DNA from: Ifrita kowaldi
Lineage: Eukaryota > Chordata > Aves > Passeriformes > Cinclosomatidae
Direction of reading: 5' to 3'
Assembly (NCBI GenBank): GCA_013398055.1
Contig: VZRS01014304.1
Coordinates: 62,001 to 126,000 of the forward strand
Length of the DNA stretch: 64,000 nucleotides
Shown: piece by piece, positions 25,936 to 39,799 of the stretch
How the letters are laid out: each line of letters begins with the position of its first letter
How positions within the stretch are numbered: position 1 is the first letter of the stretch
Position numbers and translations under genes: made by a program
The notes under the pieces: model-generated
Seen by the model: only the letters and a program-made list of their open reading frames with translations
Database searches by the model: none
Told to the model about the DNA's origin: nothing

Positions 25936-26640
25936 TTGCACCCCCTCAAGCCCACTTCAGCTCCTCGTGTAGAGGTGTCTGTCTCCAGCCCTGTCCCTGG
26001 CTTATGGATGGAACCTGCTGCTGCCACCCCCCAGTTCTGCCTGTTAAGGGGCTGTGGGTCAGTGCCCAGCAGTGCCAGCATAGCTCCCACCAGGGTCCCT
26101 CATAGCCCCACCCCTCACAGAGCATCTCTCACTCCCCACAGTCTGGACCTGGTGGTGGTACCCAAAAGCCCATCATCGCCAGAACCCGACATACCTGAAC
26201 ACTTCACACACACCAGCTACAAGACTGAACTTTTTAGCCCTCTTCTTTCTACAAAATCAGATGAAAACACTGTTTTTTCCCCTCCAATTGTCACCTGTGG
26301 CCACCTCTGCTGCCTCCCTGCCAGTAACCAGCTGCTTGGTCTAGGCTCTTTCTTGGTTTTGGAGCTCTGCAGCACACGGAGAGGCAATGAGAGGGATGTG
26401 GGGCTGCAAAGAACCACTCATCTCACACGGCAGTCATATCCCACCTCATCACCTCTGGGCTGGGGTGCTCTTTTGGCAGCAGAGCTGACAACTCCTGGCA
26501 GCAGAGCTGTCCCACACATAGGAGACATTGTGGGTGTGATGAGGGGTAAAAATAGTCTCACACAATTCAACCAACCTCATTTTTCAGTCTTTGTGAAGTG
26601 TCAGAATCGAATTTCCAGATACACCACTCCACTGTGGTGA
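25936..26640 (+). other. Longest open frame in the window (234 codons), probably not coding
   Basis: The frame is rich in proline, serine and threonine (P+S prominent through about residue 80), with no signal peptide, membrane segment or known domain. An acceptor-like ctcactccccacag ends at about 26141 inside it. In this C/T-rich stretch stops are scarce, so 234 codons can arise by chance. A lineage-specific or lncRNA-borne ORF cannot be excluded. Confidence 0.15.
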
Positions 26641-29600
26641 GAGATGTAATGCTTTAAGAACATATTTTCTTGTTCAGATGCAGAAAAAACCTCACAAGAA
26701 CAACTATTCTCATGGGATTTTGCCTAGAATTGGTAGAAATCTCAAGCAAACAATTCCTTTTTGTAATATCTCTGACTCTCCTGTTCAAAAATCTCTTGAG
26801 GGTGTTTTCCAGGACAGCTGAATTTAAAACTGAGTGCAACCTAGGTTAGATGTCAAATCCAAGCGAGTCCACACAAATTTTTTTCCCCCTTCCTTCTTAA
26901 TAATGATTTGGCCTACTAAAAAAGAGCTTTGTTCCCTGCTCTAGTGTCAGTGCTTGGTGCTGTGCTATCAGGAAATTTAGGCACAGGTGAGCTCAAACCA
27001 GCTGCAGGGTAAGCACAGCGTAGGGCTGCTTCCGCAGTGGCACGCAGTGGGATAAGGGCAGTTCAGAAGCTGGCTTTATTCAGTCCTGATTTTTCACAGC
27101 TCCACAGCCTCACTGTGATTACATGCAATTGGTGAAAAGAACCACACTGGCCCAGCATTGCTCTGCAGCAGCAGGAGAGCACAGAGAGCCTGGAATCTGT
27201 GACTACTTTGACCAGGCTGCCTGAGAGTCACACTCCTCAGGCCTTCCTGTCTGGGTCTCACTGCAGCTCCACTATGGCACTCTTCAAAAGCAAAACCAAC
27301 AAAAGCATAGCCACCAGGTATATTAGCATTTTAAGTTACCCCATCACTAAATTCACCACCGCTCCATGGCAGTAGTGAGGCACTGGGATTTGCTTGTATT
27401 CCCAGAGTTTGCAGTGTGGGAGTATCCTGCAGGACTGAATTGTCTCCTCACCCACCTGTGGTGCAAAGGGTGCTGGGGCACCATCACACATGGTAAAGGT
27501 GTGTAGTCAGGATCTGTATCTGGTAGTGCATATCAGCTCTAATGGGGAATGTTGTTTTGGGGAGAAAACAAGAAAATAGGAGAGAGAGAAAAAAAAGGAA
27601 AAGGGAGTGCATAAAGCCCTTTACAGTACAGTAACAAATGGCTTGGAGATTGATGGGTAAAACATCTTGGGAAAAAATAATTGGAAAGGGAAGATCAGGG
27701 AGTAGAAAAACACAAGGAAGGGAAGGGGACAGGCTGCAGCAGAAAAGGAAAATGAGCAGATCTGAAGCTGTTTGGCTGAGAATCCCAGACAGTCCTGGCT
27801 CAGTGCCTATGAAAGTCCTTGCAATAAGGACTAATACATTCACAAGCAAGAGACACGGATGAGAGAAAAAGAAGGAAATGCTGGACTTTATAAATTTTGT
27901 CTTTCAAACCTACTCTAAGGAGAACTTGATGAGATAGTCAGCAGACCCCCAGGAAGTAACACTCGCCTGCATCTCTTGGAGCTAAAACTTGCCTCCTGTA
28001 GTCCCAGTAAGCTGCGCTGCAAAATAACCAGGCACAAAGGCAGCTTTTCCCAACCATGGCTATGAGGAAGAATTTGTGGCTTAGCACTCCAAAATCTGAC
28101 TCCTTCAGACAGATTTTCTGTTTGCAATGTTGCAAAATTCCCCATGTGTACCTCTCCCTACTCCCCCTGTAGAGTAGGTGGGCTGCAGATCAGAACCTTC
28201 TTCTGGGATGGGACACGTACAGCAGGTACAAGGCCAAGGGCTCTGTTATTATTAGGATCCTCTGGGTAAACTGTAGTTACATTAAGAAAGAATAATGGCA
28301 TCACACTTACAGACACCCTCAATCCGATTCTAACAAAACTAATGACTCTCAGTTGGGCAGAAGAGCAATATCAGGTTGCTGTTGCTCATTGATACAGACT
28401 GGCAAGGCATCTCCCTGCTTTGGTGCTCACCAGAGCCCAAAGGTTACAGAGAAGTTTTAAAGATCTGCCTGCAGCTTCCACGTGCAATCAGCACTTTTAT
28501 CTCAAAGACGTCTCTTGTCTCTGTGCCATTTCCTAGAGCTGTCAGGTAATCACAGCTGTTTGTGTTCTCCCGACAGATTTCATGGCTACAAGGCTTCAAA
28601 ATGAAACAGCCAGGCAATGAGGCGTTTCTCTGGAGAAGACAGGTTTTGACTAAACAGTTTGAGAGTTTTACTCACAGTAGAAGTAAAATGGGTTGTGTAC
28701 CTGACCAGTCCAAAGCCCGCTCCAGTTCAACAGAAATACAAAACATTTACCCTATCCAAAAAGGACAGGAGACAGAAATCTCATAGAGGGCATTAGAGAT
28801 AAAAGGTCAGACCCATCAAAACTTTAAGGAAAAATCAAAACTCATCAAAACTGCTGCAAAATTCCATAGAACATAGATGCCTACAGTGCAGCCCAGAGAA
28901 AAGATTTCCCCAGTTCTTCTGTCAGAGCAGGTGAAAATTGCAGCATAGCTTCAGTTAGGGTGTAGACCCCTCCAGTGCCTCATAGGATGGATCTGGCCCT
29001 GCCATCAGCTGTGCCTAAAAGGCACAAAATGAGAAGAATGAGATGAGGTCAACTGGCAGTAATTGTTTCCATAATCTTCTTTTAGGTCTCTGAGCAGGCC
29101 TAGCTGCTTCCTTGGCCTCATCCCCTGACCCAGAGAGCTTGAGCTGGGGAAATGTCTTCCTTCCCTCTTCAAGCCAAAATGTTTTGGCCAGAGCTATCAA
29201 CCAGCAGCCAACAGCGTTTGAGGAGCTTGTCCCTGCGGTGCTACACTTTGGACATGATGTAGTCTGTTTTTCAGCCTTGAGGTCTTTAAAATGCAATTCC
29301 CTGCATGAAGGCAAATGGCAAGAGTGACAGCCTGGGAAAAGGGGAGATGGGAGGCTCATTCATCGCCACAGAAATGACTGAAGGATAGAGGGCTGCATCC
29401 AAACTAGTCTCACCAAGTCTCTCTTCTTAACAACCAGGAGAAACAGACAGATTTAGGGTAGAGTGGCATTTGGATATTTCTAGATCTGTCTTACCTGCCT
29501 GTGTGGTCAAATGTCTGTGTGGTCAGATCGTATGTGCCTGGCATGTAGAAAGTTTTAAGCAGTGATTTGATTTCCTGCTTTCTCCTGTGACTGTAAATCA

Positions 29601-31969
29601 GGGTTTTCTCCAGCGGTCTCCTGGAAGTCACCTGGCAGGGTTAGAGAGGTTAATAAGACCCTGTAGCTACACATCTGGCTACAGATCGAGGAGTAAGGAA
29701 ACACAAAACCAAAGCTGTGCTCATATTTATCTAGGCAAGATTTGTCTTGACAGGGAAAAAAAGGTTTAAAATATAGTAGAAACAGATCAGCTGAAAAACA
29801 TTTAGGAAAAAACGTGTGATACATTACTTGCATTTGATGTATTTTAAATGTCTAAGAGTAATGAACTGGCGCCTGGCTCAAATGGAAACAAAAGAGGAAA
29901 AGGTCTCGCTCAGGGGGAGTGAAGAAGGAATAATCCTGATGCACATGTTGTTCTCTGAATGTAAACCTACTTCACACTCCTGTAGGTTAACACACCCTCC
30001 ATGAAAAACATCATTACTCTGAAAGGGTTTTATTTATATTCATGTAAAGGGAAACCTTCTGTTGCCCAGAAAAGATGAAAAAGATTTAAATCAGATCTGA
30101 CACAAACTGCCGTAAATAGCAAGAATAGAGAACACAAGGTGGTCTTGGTGATAATTTTACTTTATTGTCACTAACCATTATCCCTACTTTCCCTGAGATG
30201 CATGTGCTGCATACATAGAATGGCTGTGCATGGCCATGGACTTGAGAGTAGGAGCCTAGAAGTTGGGAAGAAGCAATAGATAACCAATAAAGAAAAAACC
30301 TGAAACACTTGTGCATAAAACCTTCAGCTCACTGCTCGGCAATTTTATCAGCAAAAAGAATACACACAGCTCATCCTTACAGTGCCTCTGTAACTCAAGA
30401 GCAGGGATTAGGAAAAAAAAGGAGTAATCCACTAGATAAATGTTTACTTCCTTTTCTCTCCAGTAACCCCGTGGCCCCAGGCGGCAGGGAGCCCATTTGA
30501 TAGGTAAAGTAAGTGGTGCTTTCCTCTCTCCTGCTGACAGCTCGGTGAGGCTCAGCACTATCTGCTCATGCAGGTACAGCCTGTTTGATATAACTTCTCC
30601 TCACTGCACAAAGTGGCCAGGTGCTGTGACAGCTCGTTGGAGCTCTCCAAGTCATTCCGGCAGGGTTTTTCTACCATTATCCTCCCACAGCCCTCAGGGA
30701 TATGATTAATTCATGGAGCATCACTGAAGGCATCTTTCTATGGCATATGGAGTTAAAGTGTCCTCTTCACAGAGCTGCCTGGGGACAACTGTGGAATTTG
30801 TACAGACAATCCCACTACGTAGTCAATCTTGTAAAAGCACTGATATTACAAAGTAAATACAAGTGATCTATTTGTTTAAGGTTATTACTGTGACCGACAG
30901 GGTATTAAAACAATCTTTCTACTGACAAAAGATATCAGGCCTGCACTCCCATTTGATGTTCCTAGGCATGCTTTTCTTCTTTCTTTCTCAGCCACTGAGC
31001 TTTGGGGTGCTCATCAAACTCAACTGATATGGAGATCGGAGTGCACCGCACAACCAGCCCATTGAAATTCGATTCAGATACGGGGTTAAATTATAAAAAG
31101 AAACCTTAGCTAGTAATAACACTTTGATGTGCAGATGCATAAAAGTTTTGACTTCTACTTTCTTCTGAAAAAAATCAGCTTCAAGTCATGCTATTTGATT
31201 CATATTTTAGCTTTTAATACATCCAAAGCACGAATACTAAACATTGCCCTCTGTGGTCAGGAAACTTAGAGTGGGTGATGTATGAAGGCTGCCATTTCAC
31301 CCTTTTATCGAGGCAACATATAGACACTTCCCCACAACAAAAATACCCTGCCCTATGTTCAGAGCAAAAAGGTCAGTCACTTTATGTCTGGCCCCTTTTC
31401 AAAAACATACCATTAATCTTGGAACTGGAAATTTCAGCTAGGAAAGGACATCACCTTCCTAGATGCATTCGATATTCTGGCAGCAGAAAGACCTAAGGAA
31501 AAAGTCAAACCTAGGCACAGAGCACCCTGACAGGCCCCCCTCCACTCCACACTTTGTAGACCATGCCTCACTCCCCTGTCCACTTTCTTTTTTGAAGCAC
31601 ACAGTCCTATGCAACTCCCAGTTTGCTTATCCATCTATTTTTGCTTTTATTTACATTTTTCTTGTAAAGTCCAGTAATGCCTGTGCCAGCCCAGAGGAGC
31701 CTCAGAGAAATGCCAGTGCACAGCCCTCCCTCAGGCCCTTAATTCCTGGCTTTAAAGATGGTCTCAGCTGTAAGCCTGACACACAACGTGTGGGAAGATC
31801 CATCACCAGGGAACCAGCCCTCACTTTGACCTGTCAAGGTCTCCAGATGTCAGCCCCAGCTCTTTGGTGCTGTGCACATAAAGGCACCAGGCACAAGCCT
31901 CTCACCTGGTTTTGTAATAGCAGCCAAGGAATCAAATTACGTAGCTCTTTATCTACTGCTCCATAACTG
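26641..31969. other. Intergenic, no gene seen
   Basis: Frames up to 121 codons, none with domains. A small imperfect duplication of ctgtgtggtcaaatgt lies at 29499-29530. Purine-rich A/G stretch at about 27550-27760. Nothing else recognised. Confidence 0.55.
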
Positions 31970-32106
31970 GCAGTTTTCAAGGCCAGGCTGGATGGAACTT
32001 TGAGCAACCTGGTCTAGTGGAAGATGTCCCTGTCCATGACAGGGTGGTTAGAATTGGATGATCTTTAAGGTCCCTTCAAACCCAAACAGTTCTATGATTC
32101 TGTGAT
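31970..32106 (+). mobile_element. CR1 LINE 3' tail, 5'-truncated
   Basis: About 137 bp matching the familiar avian CR1 3' end: a 'ttcaaggccaggctggatgg' segment, then 'caacctggtctagtggaag', 'ggatgatctttaaggtccc' and a terminal 'ttctatgattctgtgat' built from the CR1 8-bp end repeat. Plus-strand sense. No ORF2 sequence remains, as in most bird CR1 copies. Confidence 0.9.
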
Positions 32107-35100
32107 ACCTGACCATAATGCAAATGCAACGCTTGGTGAGTCATGTCTGGTCCAAGCCTGTAGTAGAATCAACCCATACCATTTTCCCAGGCTGACATTT
32201 AAATCCTGTGGGCTCTGAAAGTTGTTCAGTAGATTTCTATATCCACACGAGGAAAGAAAGATAAGTCCTTTTTATCCTTTCATGTTATAACCCTTTCATT
32301 TACACTTTTCTGGAGTTTTCTGAAGTCCTCACCTGTATGCTTCAGGCTTGATAGGGTATTTTGGCTGGCTGTGTTCAAGTTTTCCTGCTGGGCTCCGTCC
32401 ATCCCCATCTTTTCCACTACTCACAGAGGGGGAGGTGCTGATCCCTCTGCTCTGCCCAGCCTTGTGTGTGATGGTTCCCTGTCCCTTGCCACTGCATGTG
32501 TCATGTTCCTCTGAGCCACACTGCTGTTCTCTGCTTCTAGTCCCTCATACAAGATACAGGAGTGCATACTGCTGGCTTTATCCTTGTGCCTATCTTTTTT
32601 GAGAAGCTCAAGGTTTAATTTTTTCCCAAAGTCATCTCCTTTTCTCAAGAATGAGAGTAAGGAGAACCTTCATGGCTTTCTTAAAACAAATAACAATTAC
32701 AGCATTAACATGGCATTTGAATAACTGTGTGAAAAACTTGGGAGTTAGAAGTCAACTCTAATTTAATAATCAAATGAGACTGGAATGCCTTTGATTTAAT
32801 TTGCTCTCTTGGTGCTACACCTTTTAATGGAGAAAGAGTTTCCCCTTCAGAGCAAAACCAGCTCCTGTCTCTGCCAAAATTCAGCCTGGTGCAGAGCTGG
32901 GTCACTGTGTCCTTCTCAGCTCCAGAGGGACGGGGGCTTACATCGGGCCCTTGTGGAGGACCCAGGGACATGGCATGTGGGAAAGGATGGCAAGCTCAGG
33001 AAGGACTCATGGTTCCCACACTCTGGTGTGTCCCTGGGCACAGTCCATTGAAAAGCAGCAAGTGGGACATGGGGGTCCTAAATGCATCTTGGTCCCAGCA
33101 GGTCTTTCACCCTCTGCAACGTCATCCCTCATTTATGCCTGAATGTACAAATCCAGGTTGTCCTGGTGGATGGTCAGTGGCAGGTACGTAACCCACCAGT
33201 CACTCATTCCAAGCTGAAGCTGTGGCTCAGGTTAATTTTCCTGACAAGTCTTAACTGTAATTTAAATTTCCTACCTACTAAAGCTGAGCAATCTGTACTT
33301 CAGATCTCTTGAGCATTAATAAAACAGTTATGAGAAATTTCAGGATAAAATGTTAAGCCCATAAAAATATGCAACTCATTCATAAAAATAACTCCATCAG
33401 GTTTTCACAGACTAGGAAGACAAAGGTGTTAATTTCTGCATTTGAAATAACCTTGGGACTATCATTGGTAGAAGTCACTGGAGTAGCCACTCTTTGTGAG
33501 TTAGCTGCCTTAAACTTTTCAAAATCTATAACTACCCACAGGCTTTGCAGCACAGTGTCAGTGCAGCACTTTCTACTTGACAACCAAGGAAGAAGCTTGG
33601 GAGAACAAGAGACATTCTTGGCCACCTCTTGGAGCTCACCCCCTCCTATGATGTTCTCCCAGCAGGATTGTCTCAGCTGGATGGGCCATGTTCAACACCT
33701 GGAGATGCTATCTGCAGAGTCGCAAAGACCTGACCACGGCAGTGCCACCTGTAGGAGATTCTTCAGGGCACATAAGGCATCTGAACCACTCCTAATGTCT
33801 TCTGCCAGCTGGGATGACTCAGTTTATATCCCCTGTGACTGGGGAACCACTGGGGCTGGCTCAGATATAGCCACTTGGCATTGCAGATAGCCTCAGTAGG
33901 GTAGAAGGAAGCCATTCTTGTCTCTCTCCCCTCTCAGTGGGGAGAACCAAGGGTGTCAGTGTTATAAGGTGAACCCAATTAAACACAGTTAAAATATTCC
34001 ACAGCCATTTAAGGGTAACTTTACTAGTGGCTTCCTTTTGGGCTGAGATTGTGAAAAAGCTGATGTGTTAGCTGCCCAGCAGATATACAAACCCAGTGGG
34101 GTCTGGAGACAACTCTGAAGTTCTATTAAAACCCAGATCTTTTGCTTTTGCTGTAAAATACTATGAAAAATGTTTATGTAGTTCCTCAGGAGCTCAGAAA
34201 TAATTTTAAAATAAATCAGCTTAAAATAAACCAAATAATTCCTTGTTATATGTGATACCATATTCATCCTCATATAAGCAGCTTTTCTCACTAAGCATTA
34301 GCTTGTATTTGCGTATCAATTTTAGAAAACCTGGCTTCTTTCCATCTATCAGCCTTTAAAGCCTTTTCTGCTGCAGTATGTGCTGGACAGTCAGGTAAAT
34401 GCAAGGCAAGCATCCTTCTAGCTCATTACTGCTGATTACCCTGCTCTGGCTTGGCTTTCTTCTCTGCTTGTTCTGCAGGCTTGGCCTTTTCTGGGAACTG
34501 CCGTCATTCTACACAGCAGCACAGCAAAAGGCAGTTGTTTAAAAATGTTTTCTTTTGTGGGGGAAAATGATGCTGTACAGGTGTTGCTCACAGTATGGGA
34601 TATTCCAGAAGAACCTCTGGGGTTGGCCTCAAATGTGCAGGAAGGTTCTGTACTTATAAGCACGCAAATTTACATCAGAATCTATGTTGCTATGAGCAGT
34701 GACAATCACTGCAACAAAACCCAGCATGGGGGGCTTATTGCCTGTTTTGTCTTGGTCACATACTAAACTCCCTCTAAGCTCCAAGAGGTTTGTTTTAGTT
34801 TTAATCTTATATAATTAATATTTACAGTTGGTCCAATGTCTTATCCAGTCTTACTTATCACAAACCATATTTTAATAGAAATCACTTCTTAAACCAATAG
34901 CTTAATGGAAGGGAAAAGTTTTCTCTCCTCTGCAGCCTGTCCAGGGAGAAGAGAGTAGGTGCCCATCACCCATGGCCACATAGCAACTGCAAGTGAGGTG
35001 TCATCAGATGGGGACAAATTGTGGCTGATGCCAGAGCAGGTCCTAAGAAAACAATGTCTCTTTCCAACCACCATAATTTCATATGAGATAGCTCACCATA

Positions 35101-38100
35101 GGCTGGCAATCCTCTTAGGTGTATTTTCTTTGTTCCCATTTGTGTTAAAAATGAGAGCAGAAGCAGTAGAGTGCTCCAAGCACAAGCATATACTGTGGGA
35201 ATAGAAGTGGCAGTAATAATACTTAGCCTTTATGTATTGGCTTTTCATCTGCAGATTTCAAAGCACTTCCACAAAAGGATGTTACTGTCATTCTCTGTGT
35301 TCTCCTGAAAGGAGAGGGGACATGATCAAGTTCACCAGCATGTCCCACCTGCCTCCCACAGCTGCCAGCTCTCATGCTGTCCTCCCCACCACTTGTCCTG
35401 GTGTGTTTGACCTTTACTGGGTTCTTTCTCATCACCTTCCTTCCCCAGGTGCCAACCAGAAAGGGACCAGCTCTAAACGGATGGGAGCAACCTTTGTGTG
35501 GGAGCTGCTGCCAGAGATCCCATGCTGGATGGTGCAGGAAAAGAGCTGTCTCCAGGCAAAGGCATCATCCCAGCTTCTCAAGGTGAGCTGCCTGAAAAGC
35601 TGTTTCTCTCTGTCCTGCTGGTAAAAAAGGAAACAGTCAATTAGTGCACTGCTAATAAAACACACCTGCAGGTTCTTTTGCCTTTTTTTATAAATGTATA
35701 ATATGCATACATGAAAGAAAAATATAGGGGAAAGAGAGTAACCCAGTTACTGATTTCTACATGAAGGGCAAGGAATACTCTCAGAGCCCTCTTGCATTCA
35801 TCCCTTCAGCAACTACATAAACTTGTGGGGTGTTGAAGCACTGCCAGGAGAGGGGCAGTCATAATGCAGTGAGTTTTGTACCACCTGCAGGTCTTTCACA
35901 CAGACGGATTCCTTAAATGTGTTTTGAGGCAGTGAGGCTGGAGAGCTGATGCTTAAAAACATTTTAAGGTGAGCTGTGGTACTGAATAAGCAAAGAGCAG
36001 TGGGGAGCCCCTGGCAGCTGCAGCAGAGTCTGGGCCTGTTCTTTATGGGACAAAAAATGCATCTTCTGCATTTTGTCCTCGTGAGCTGTGAATGCTGAAC
36101 AACACCAGCATTTCCATGGAGATGGAGGCATTGCGTATTGTTGAGGGAAGGATGTGAATTTAAAACAGAAATATGATAGATCTCCAAATGCTGCTCAGGA
36201 GGCAAGGCACTGTTATGCTAACAAGTGTGTTTTCCAGCCCTCTGCCATGCCCGTGGAGGGCTGCCACGTTGACTCCTTCAGTTCCAAACCCAATAGGCAC
36301 CAGGACAATGAACAGTCTGACATAGCTTAATATCTATTCAGAGATAGCAAGGCACTTGTCTGCCTGATCACTCAGCCCCACTTTTTCCATGATATATCAT
36401 TTCCATGCCAATGTGGCAGAAAGTGCTCCCTGCAAGGTATTAGGAGGCTTCAGTACCCTGAGGGAATGAGAGTGTAGGCTCAGCATCCTGAAGGATAAAA
36501 CTAACAGATTTTGGATTTGCAGAAGAATTTAATGTGAGGGGTTAACAAAAAAACCCCAAACATATATTTTAAATATTTATATGTCAGCCTTCCATTAACT
36601 GCCAGAAAATGCAAGGGAAACACATTATTCAAGCCAAACAAGTATTGGGGGCCAACATTTTCTCTTTTTACATCTTCTTGCAAGTTGACACTTAAACTGT
36701 GCTTGAAACCAGGAAAAAGCAGAAAAAGACCCAAGAAGGTGACTTGGCAGGAGGTTTTGCTTACTTCTAGCTGAAGGAGCTCTCTCCTCACATCAAGGTC
36801 TTTTGAGCTTTCTTAGGGCAACCTCAGAAAAATGGAAAACACGGTGTGTTGTGCACCTGCAGAAAAAATCTTGGTGTACCACTGCAGAGGTGCAGGCAGC
36901 CTTGCAAAAGCCCTCACCTGAACAGGAATGGAGCAGTCAGCCAGGGAAGCCCGTGGGAGGGATTCTTGGGAGAGACACATGGAGGCAGCGGAGGTGGTCA
37001 TCTCTGCAGAAACAAGACAGAATGGTACCTGCAAGAAGCCAGAAGGGAGCTGATGCACTTGCTAAACCTGTCACAAGAAATTTAGCATGGTGGGAAGCAG
37101 GGAGGAGTCTCTGTCTCTGCCCAGGAAAAGCAGGCTCCCTGCTTCCCCAGAGGTATGGCGGGGGAAAGGACCCTCTACTGCCACTGTCCTCCAGACCCAC
37201 AGCTCCACCTGTCACACAGGACAGGGTCCTCGATCCCAGGGGTCCCCTGGATCAGGCACTGCCATGAGCAACAGCACCAGGAAAGACTACAAAGTCTTTC
37301 ATTCATTTGCAAAGAGCTGAATGCCTTGTGAATGTCATTATGAAATTACTTTCATTTAGGGCTAGAGGTGGAGGGAGTGGAGGGGGGAGTTAGCAACACA
37401 ACCCCATGTGCTGCATTTCTGTCTATGATAAGTAAAGGAACTCTACCCCAGAAATCTTCAGGGCTCAGCATCCCTTGGTCCTCTCAGAGAGGCATGCCTG
37501 AAGCACTGACAGCCTTTCCTGACCCTCAGGTCACAGCAGCTTTCCCAAACCACTGCCTCCTGCTTCCCAGGATGCCGAGCTGCACAGGTCTGTCCCCATT
37601 TCCCCTGCCTGGTTGAAGATGGAAAATGTCACACCATAATTGCATGGTGGCAGGTCAAATGCTTGTCTTTCACTGCTCTTCAGATGCTACAGAAAAAGAA
37701 GCATTTTACATATTCTTGATTAGACAAATGGCCCACTGAAGGCAATATTCATTAAAATTCCATATGCACAAGAATTATTAAAACACAGAGCTGGTTTGTC
37801 CACACACACAAATTTTCTAGTGTTAAATCATGGAATTTTAACACTTAATGATATTAGAAAAAACCTAATATGGCAACAAACCATCGAAAAACTACTGCAG
37901 GCCTGAAATTCCCAGTAAAACTATTGCTTGATTGTTGGGTTAGGGGGTTTTTTGTTGGTTTTTTTTCTCACTTTACCCACAATGTCTGGAAACCACAGAC
38001 TGAAAATTTCTTATCATTGTTGTAAATAAACACAGTGTGTGGGAGGAAGAAAACAGAAAACATCAGGCTGCCATTTGTCACGAGACTTTTGGGAGAACAG

Positions 38101-39799
38101 GGAAAACCAAGACAAGCAGGCACAAGAGCACACAACCAGCAAGAGGCACAAGGCTGGGGGGACCTCCCTGGTCAGGCAGTCAGCCTTGGCCGTCTCAGCA
38201 GGCACATAATATGACCCTCATAAACTGACCTAGATCCACCTTAAAGTTACTGAGGTAAATAGGTTTCCTCCACTAAGACACTCTGGTTATTCTTCTGATA
38301 GACTTCTACCCTTCTGGTAACTTCCAGCTTATATTTATTCAAGATCAGTTTATATCCCACGTCTAAGCTGCCCTTCAGACCAAATATCCCTGAGGACCAT
38401 TCCCTGAATACTGAATATTGAATATATCCTGTCCCTTGCCATGTTTTACCAGGCTAAACCCAGACCCTCTGCTGCCTTCTCGAATGGCAGCTTTTCCTTT
38501 CCACAAGCAGCCACAGTAGTGGCTGGGGTGTGCAGGTGTCTCTGCTGGACACTGGGTATCAGACCAACATTTCCTGTCCATGGGATGGGTATGGATTTGA
38601 AGGTGGTCCAGGAGGTCAACGTTGTCAATGCAAAAGTAGCCTTATGGCTTGAGGGTGTTTAATGCTTGAGGAAGACAATGATTTACCATGGCATTATTTT
38701 GGCAAAAATAATTGGTTTCCCTGGTGACATTCTCACGCACAGCCAAGGGAATGCTTAAAGAGAAGGTCCACCTTTGTGACTGCGAGGCAGATGGGCTGAA
38801 AGCATAGCTGTCTACCAGCACTCATGGCTGTGGGCTCTGCCATTTCATGCCTCCCAGGCTGCTGGCTAGCTTGGCCTTCATGTGGGCAGAGTTTAGGTGC
38901 ATCCTTATACTCCATCTCAGTGAAATTTGCATGTGACAAAAGGATTCAACGTAACACAAGTTTCAGAGCAAGTGACAGGAGTACTAAAATGCAAGCAGAG
39001 CATAAACCTACAAGGTTAGAATGATCAAAATGAAATTACCTTCTCCTTATTGTTCTTTATAGACTGCATATTGACCATGAAAGTGAACTGCTTTCTGTAG
39101 CATGTTCAATTGACTTCTGGAAACTTCCTTAAATCAAATTGGAAATGTTTTGAGATTTCTCAGGAGAATAAATGAGAAATAAATAGCAAAGCAGCATTTC
39201 ACTGAAGTGTCTAGTCACCAGTCATCATTAGATCTGACAGACAAAACAAGATGTTTGGAAAACTTATTGAATACACTCTGGTATCTAGCTATGTATCAAG
39301 GCTTTTATCTGACATATCTATGGTATTATTTATATAAAAAGAACTCTGTTGTATTTGCAACAAAAATATCTGTTTATCCTAAGGACCTTGTTGTCTACAG
39401 TATGCTGTTTCTGAGCCCTATACAATTTATTTCATGGCAACATAGTTCTCTGTTTTAATATTGCTGTGAAAAATTAGAAATCTTGCTGTTTATCTGGTGA
39501 AGGGCAGACAAAAATCTGCTCTTATTTATGCTTGAATAAATCTAAAACAAGTGTTGACTTAAGCTGCTCATCTAGATACCCACTGCTGTACCACAGGAGA
39601 AACTCATGCACTGAATGCTCATTTTTTTCCATAATGGCTGTCCCTGCATGGCTGAGCCCAGGGTCCTGATGGATAATGTACAAAGATTTTGAAAAAGTCA
39701 TTTTCTTCCATCCTAGATCTTCAGCCTTCCTCTGACCCTAAGTCCAGCCTTTCTCTGCTGTGTTAGAGACTCAAAAACTTCAGAAACCTTTTCCCTGGG
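32107..39799. other. Intergenic, no gene seen
   Basis: Frames of 173 codons (33369-33890) and 154 codons (36803-37267) are the longest. Both have ordinary composition and no motif I recognise, and are overlapped by frames on the other strand. T/G-rich low-complexity stretch at about 37930-37970. Confidence 0.5.

Noticed and set aside
31463..31966. 167-codon plus-strand frame ending just before a CR1 tail
   Set aside because: Not part of CR1 ORF2 and has no known motif; treated as chance.
33369..33890. 173-codon plus-strand frame
   Set aside because: No recognisable domain or conserved residue pattern; expected occasionally by chance in 64 kb read in six frames.
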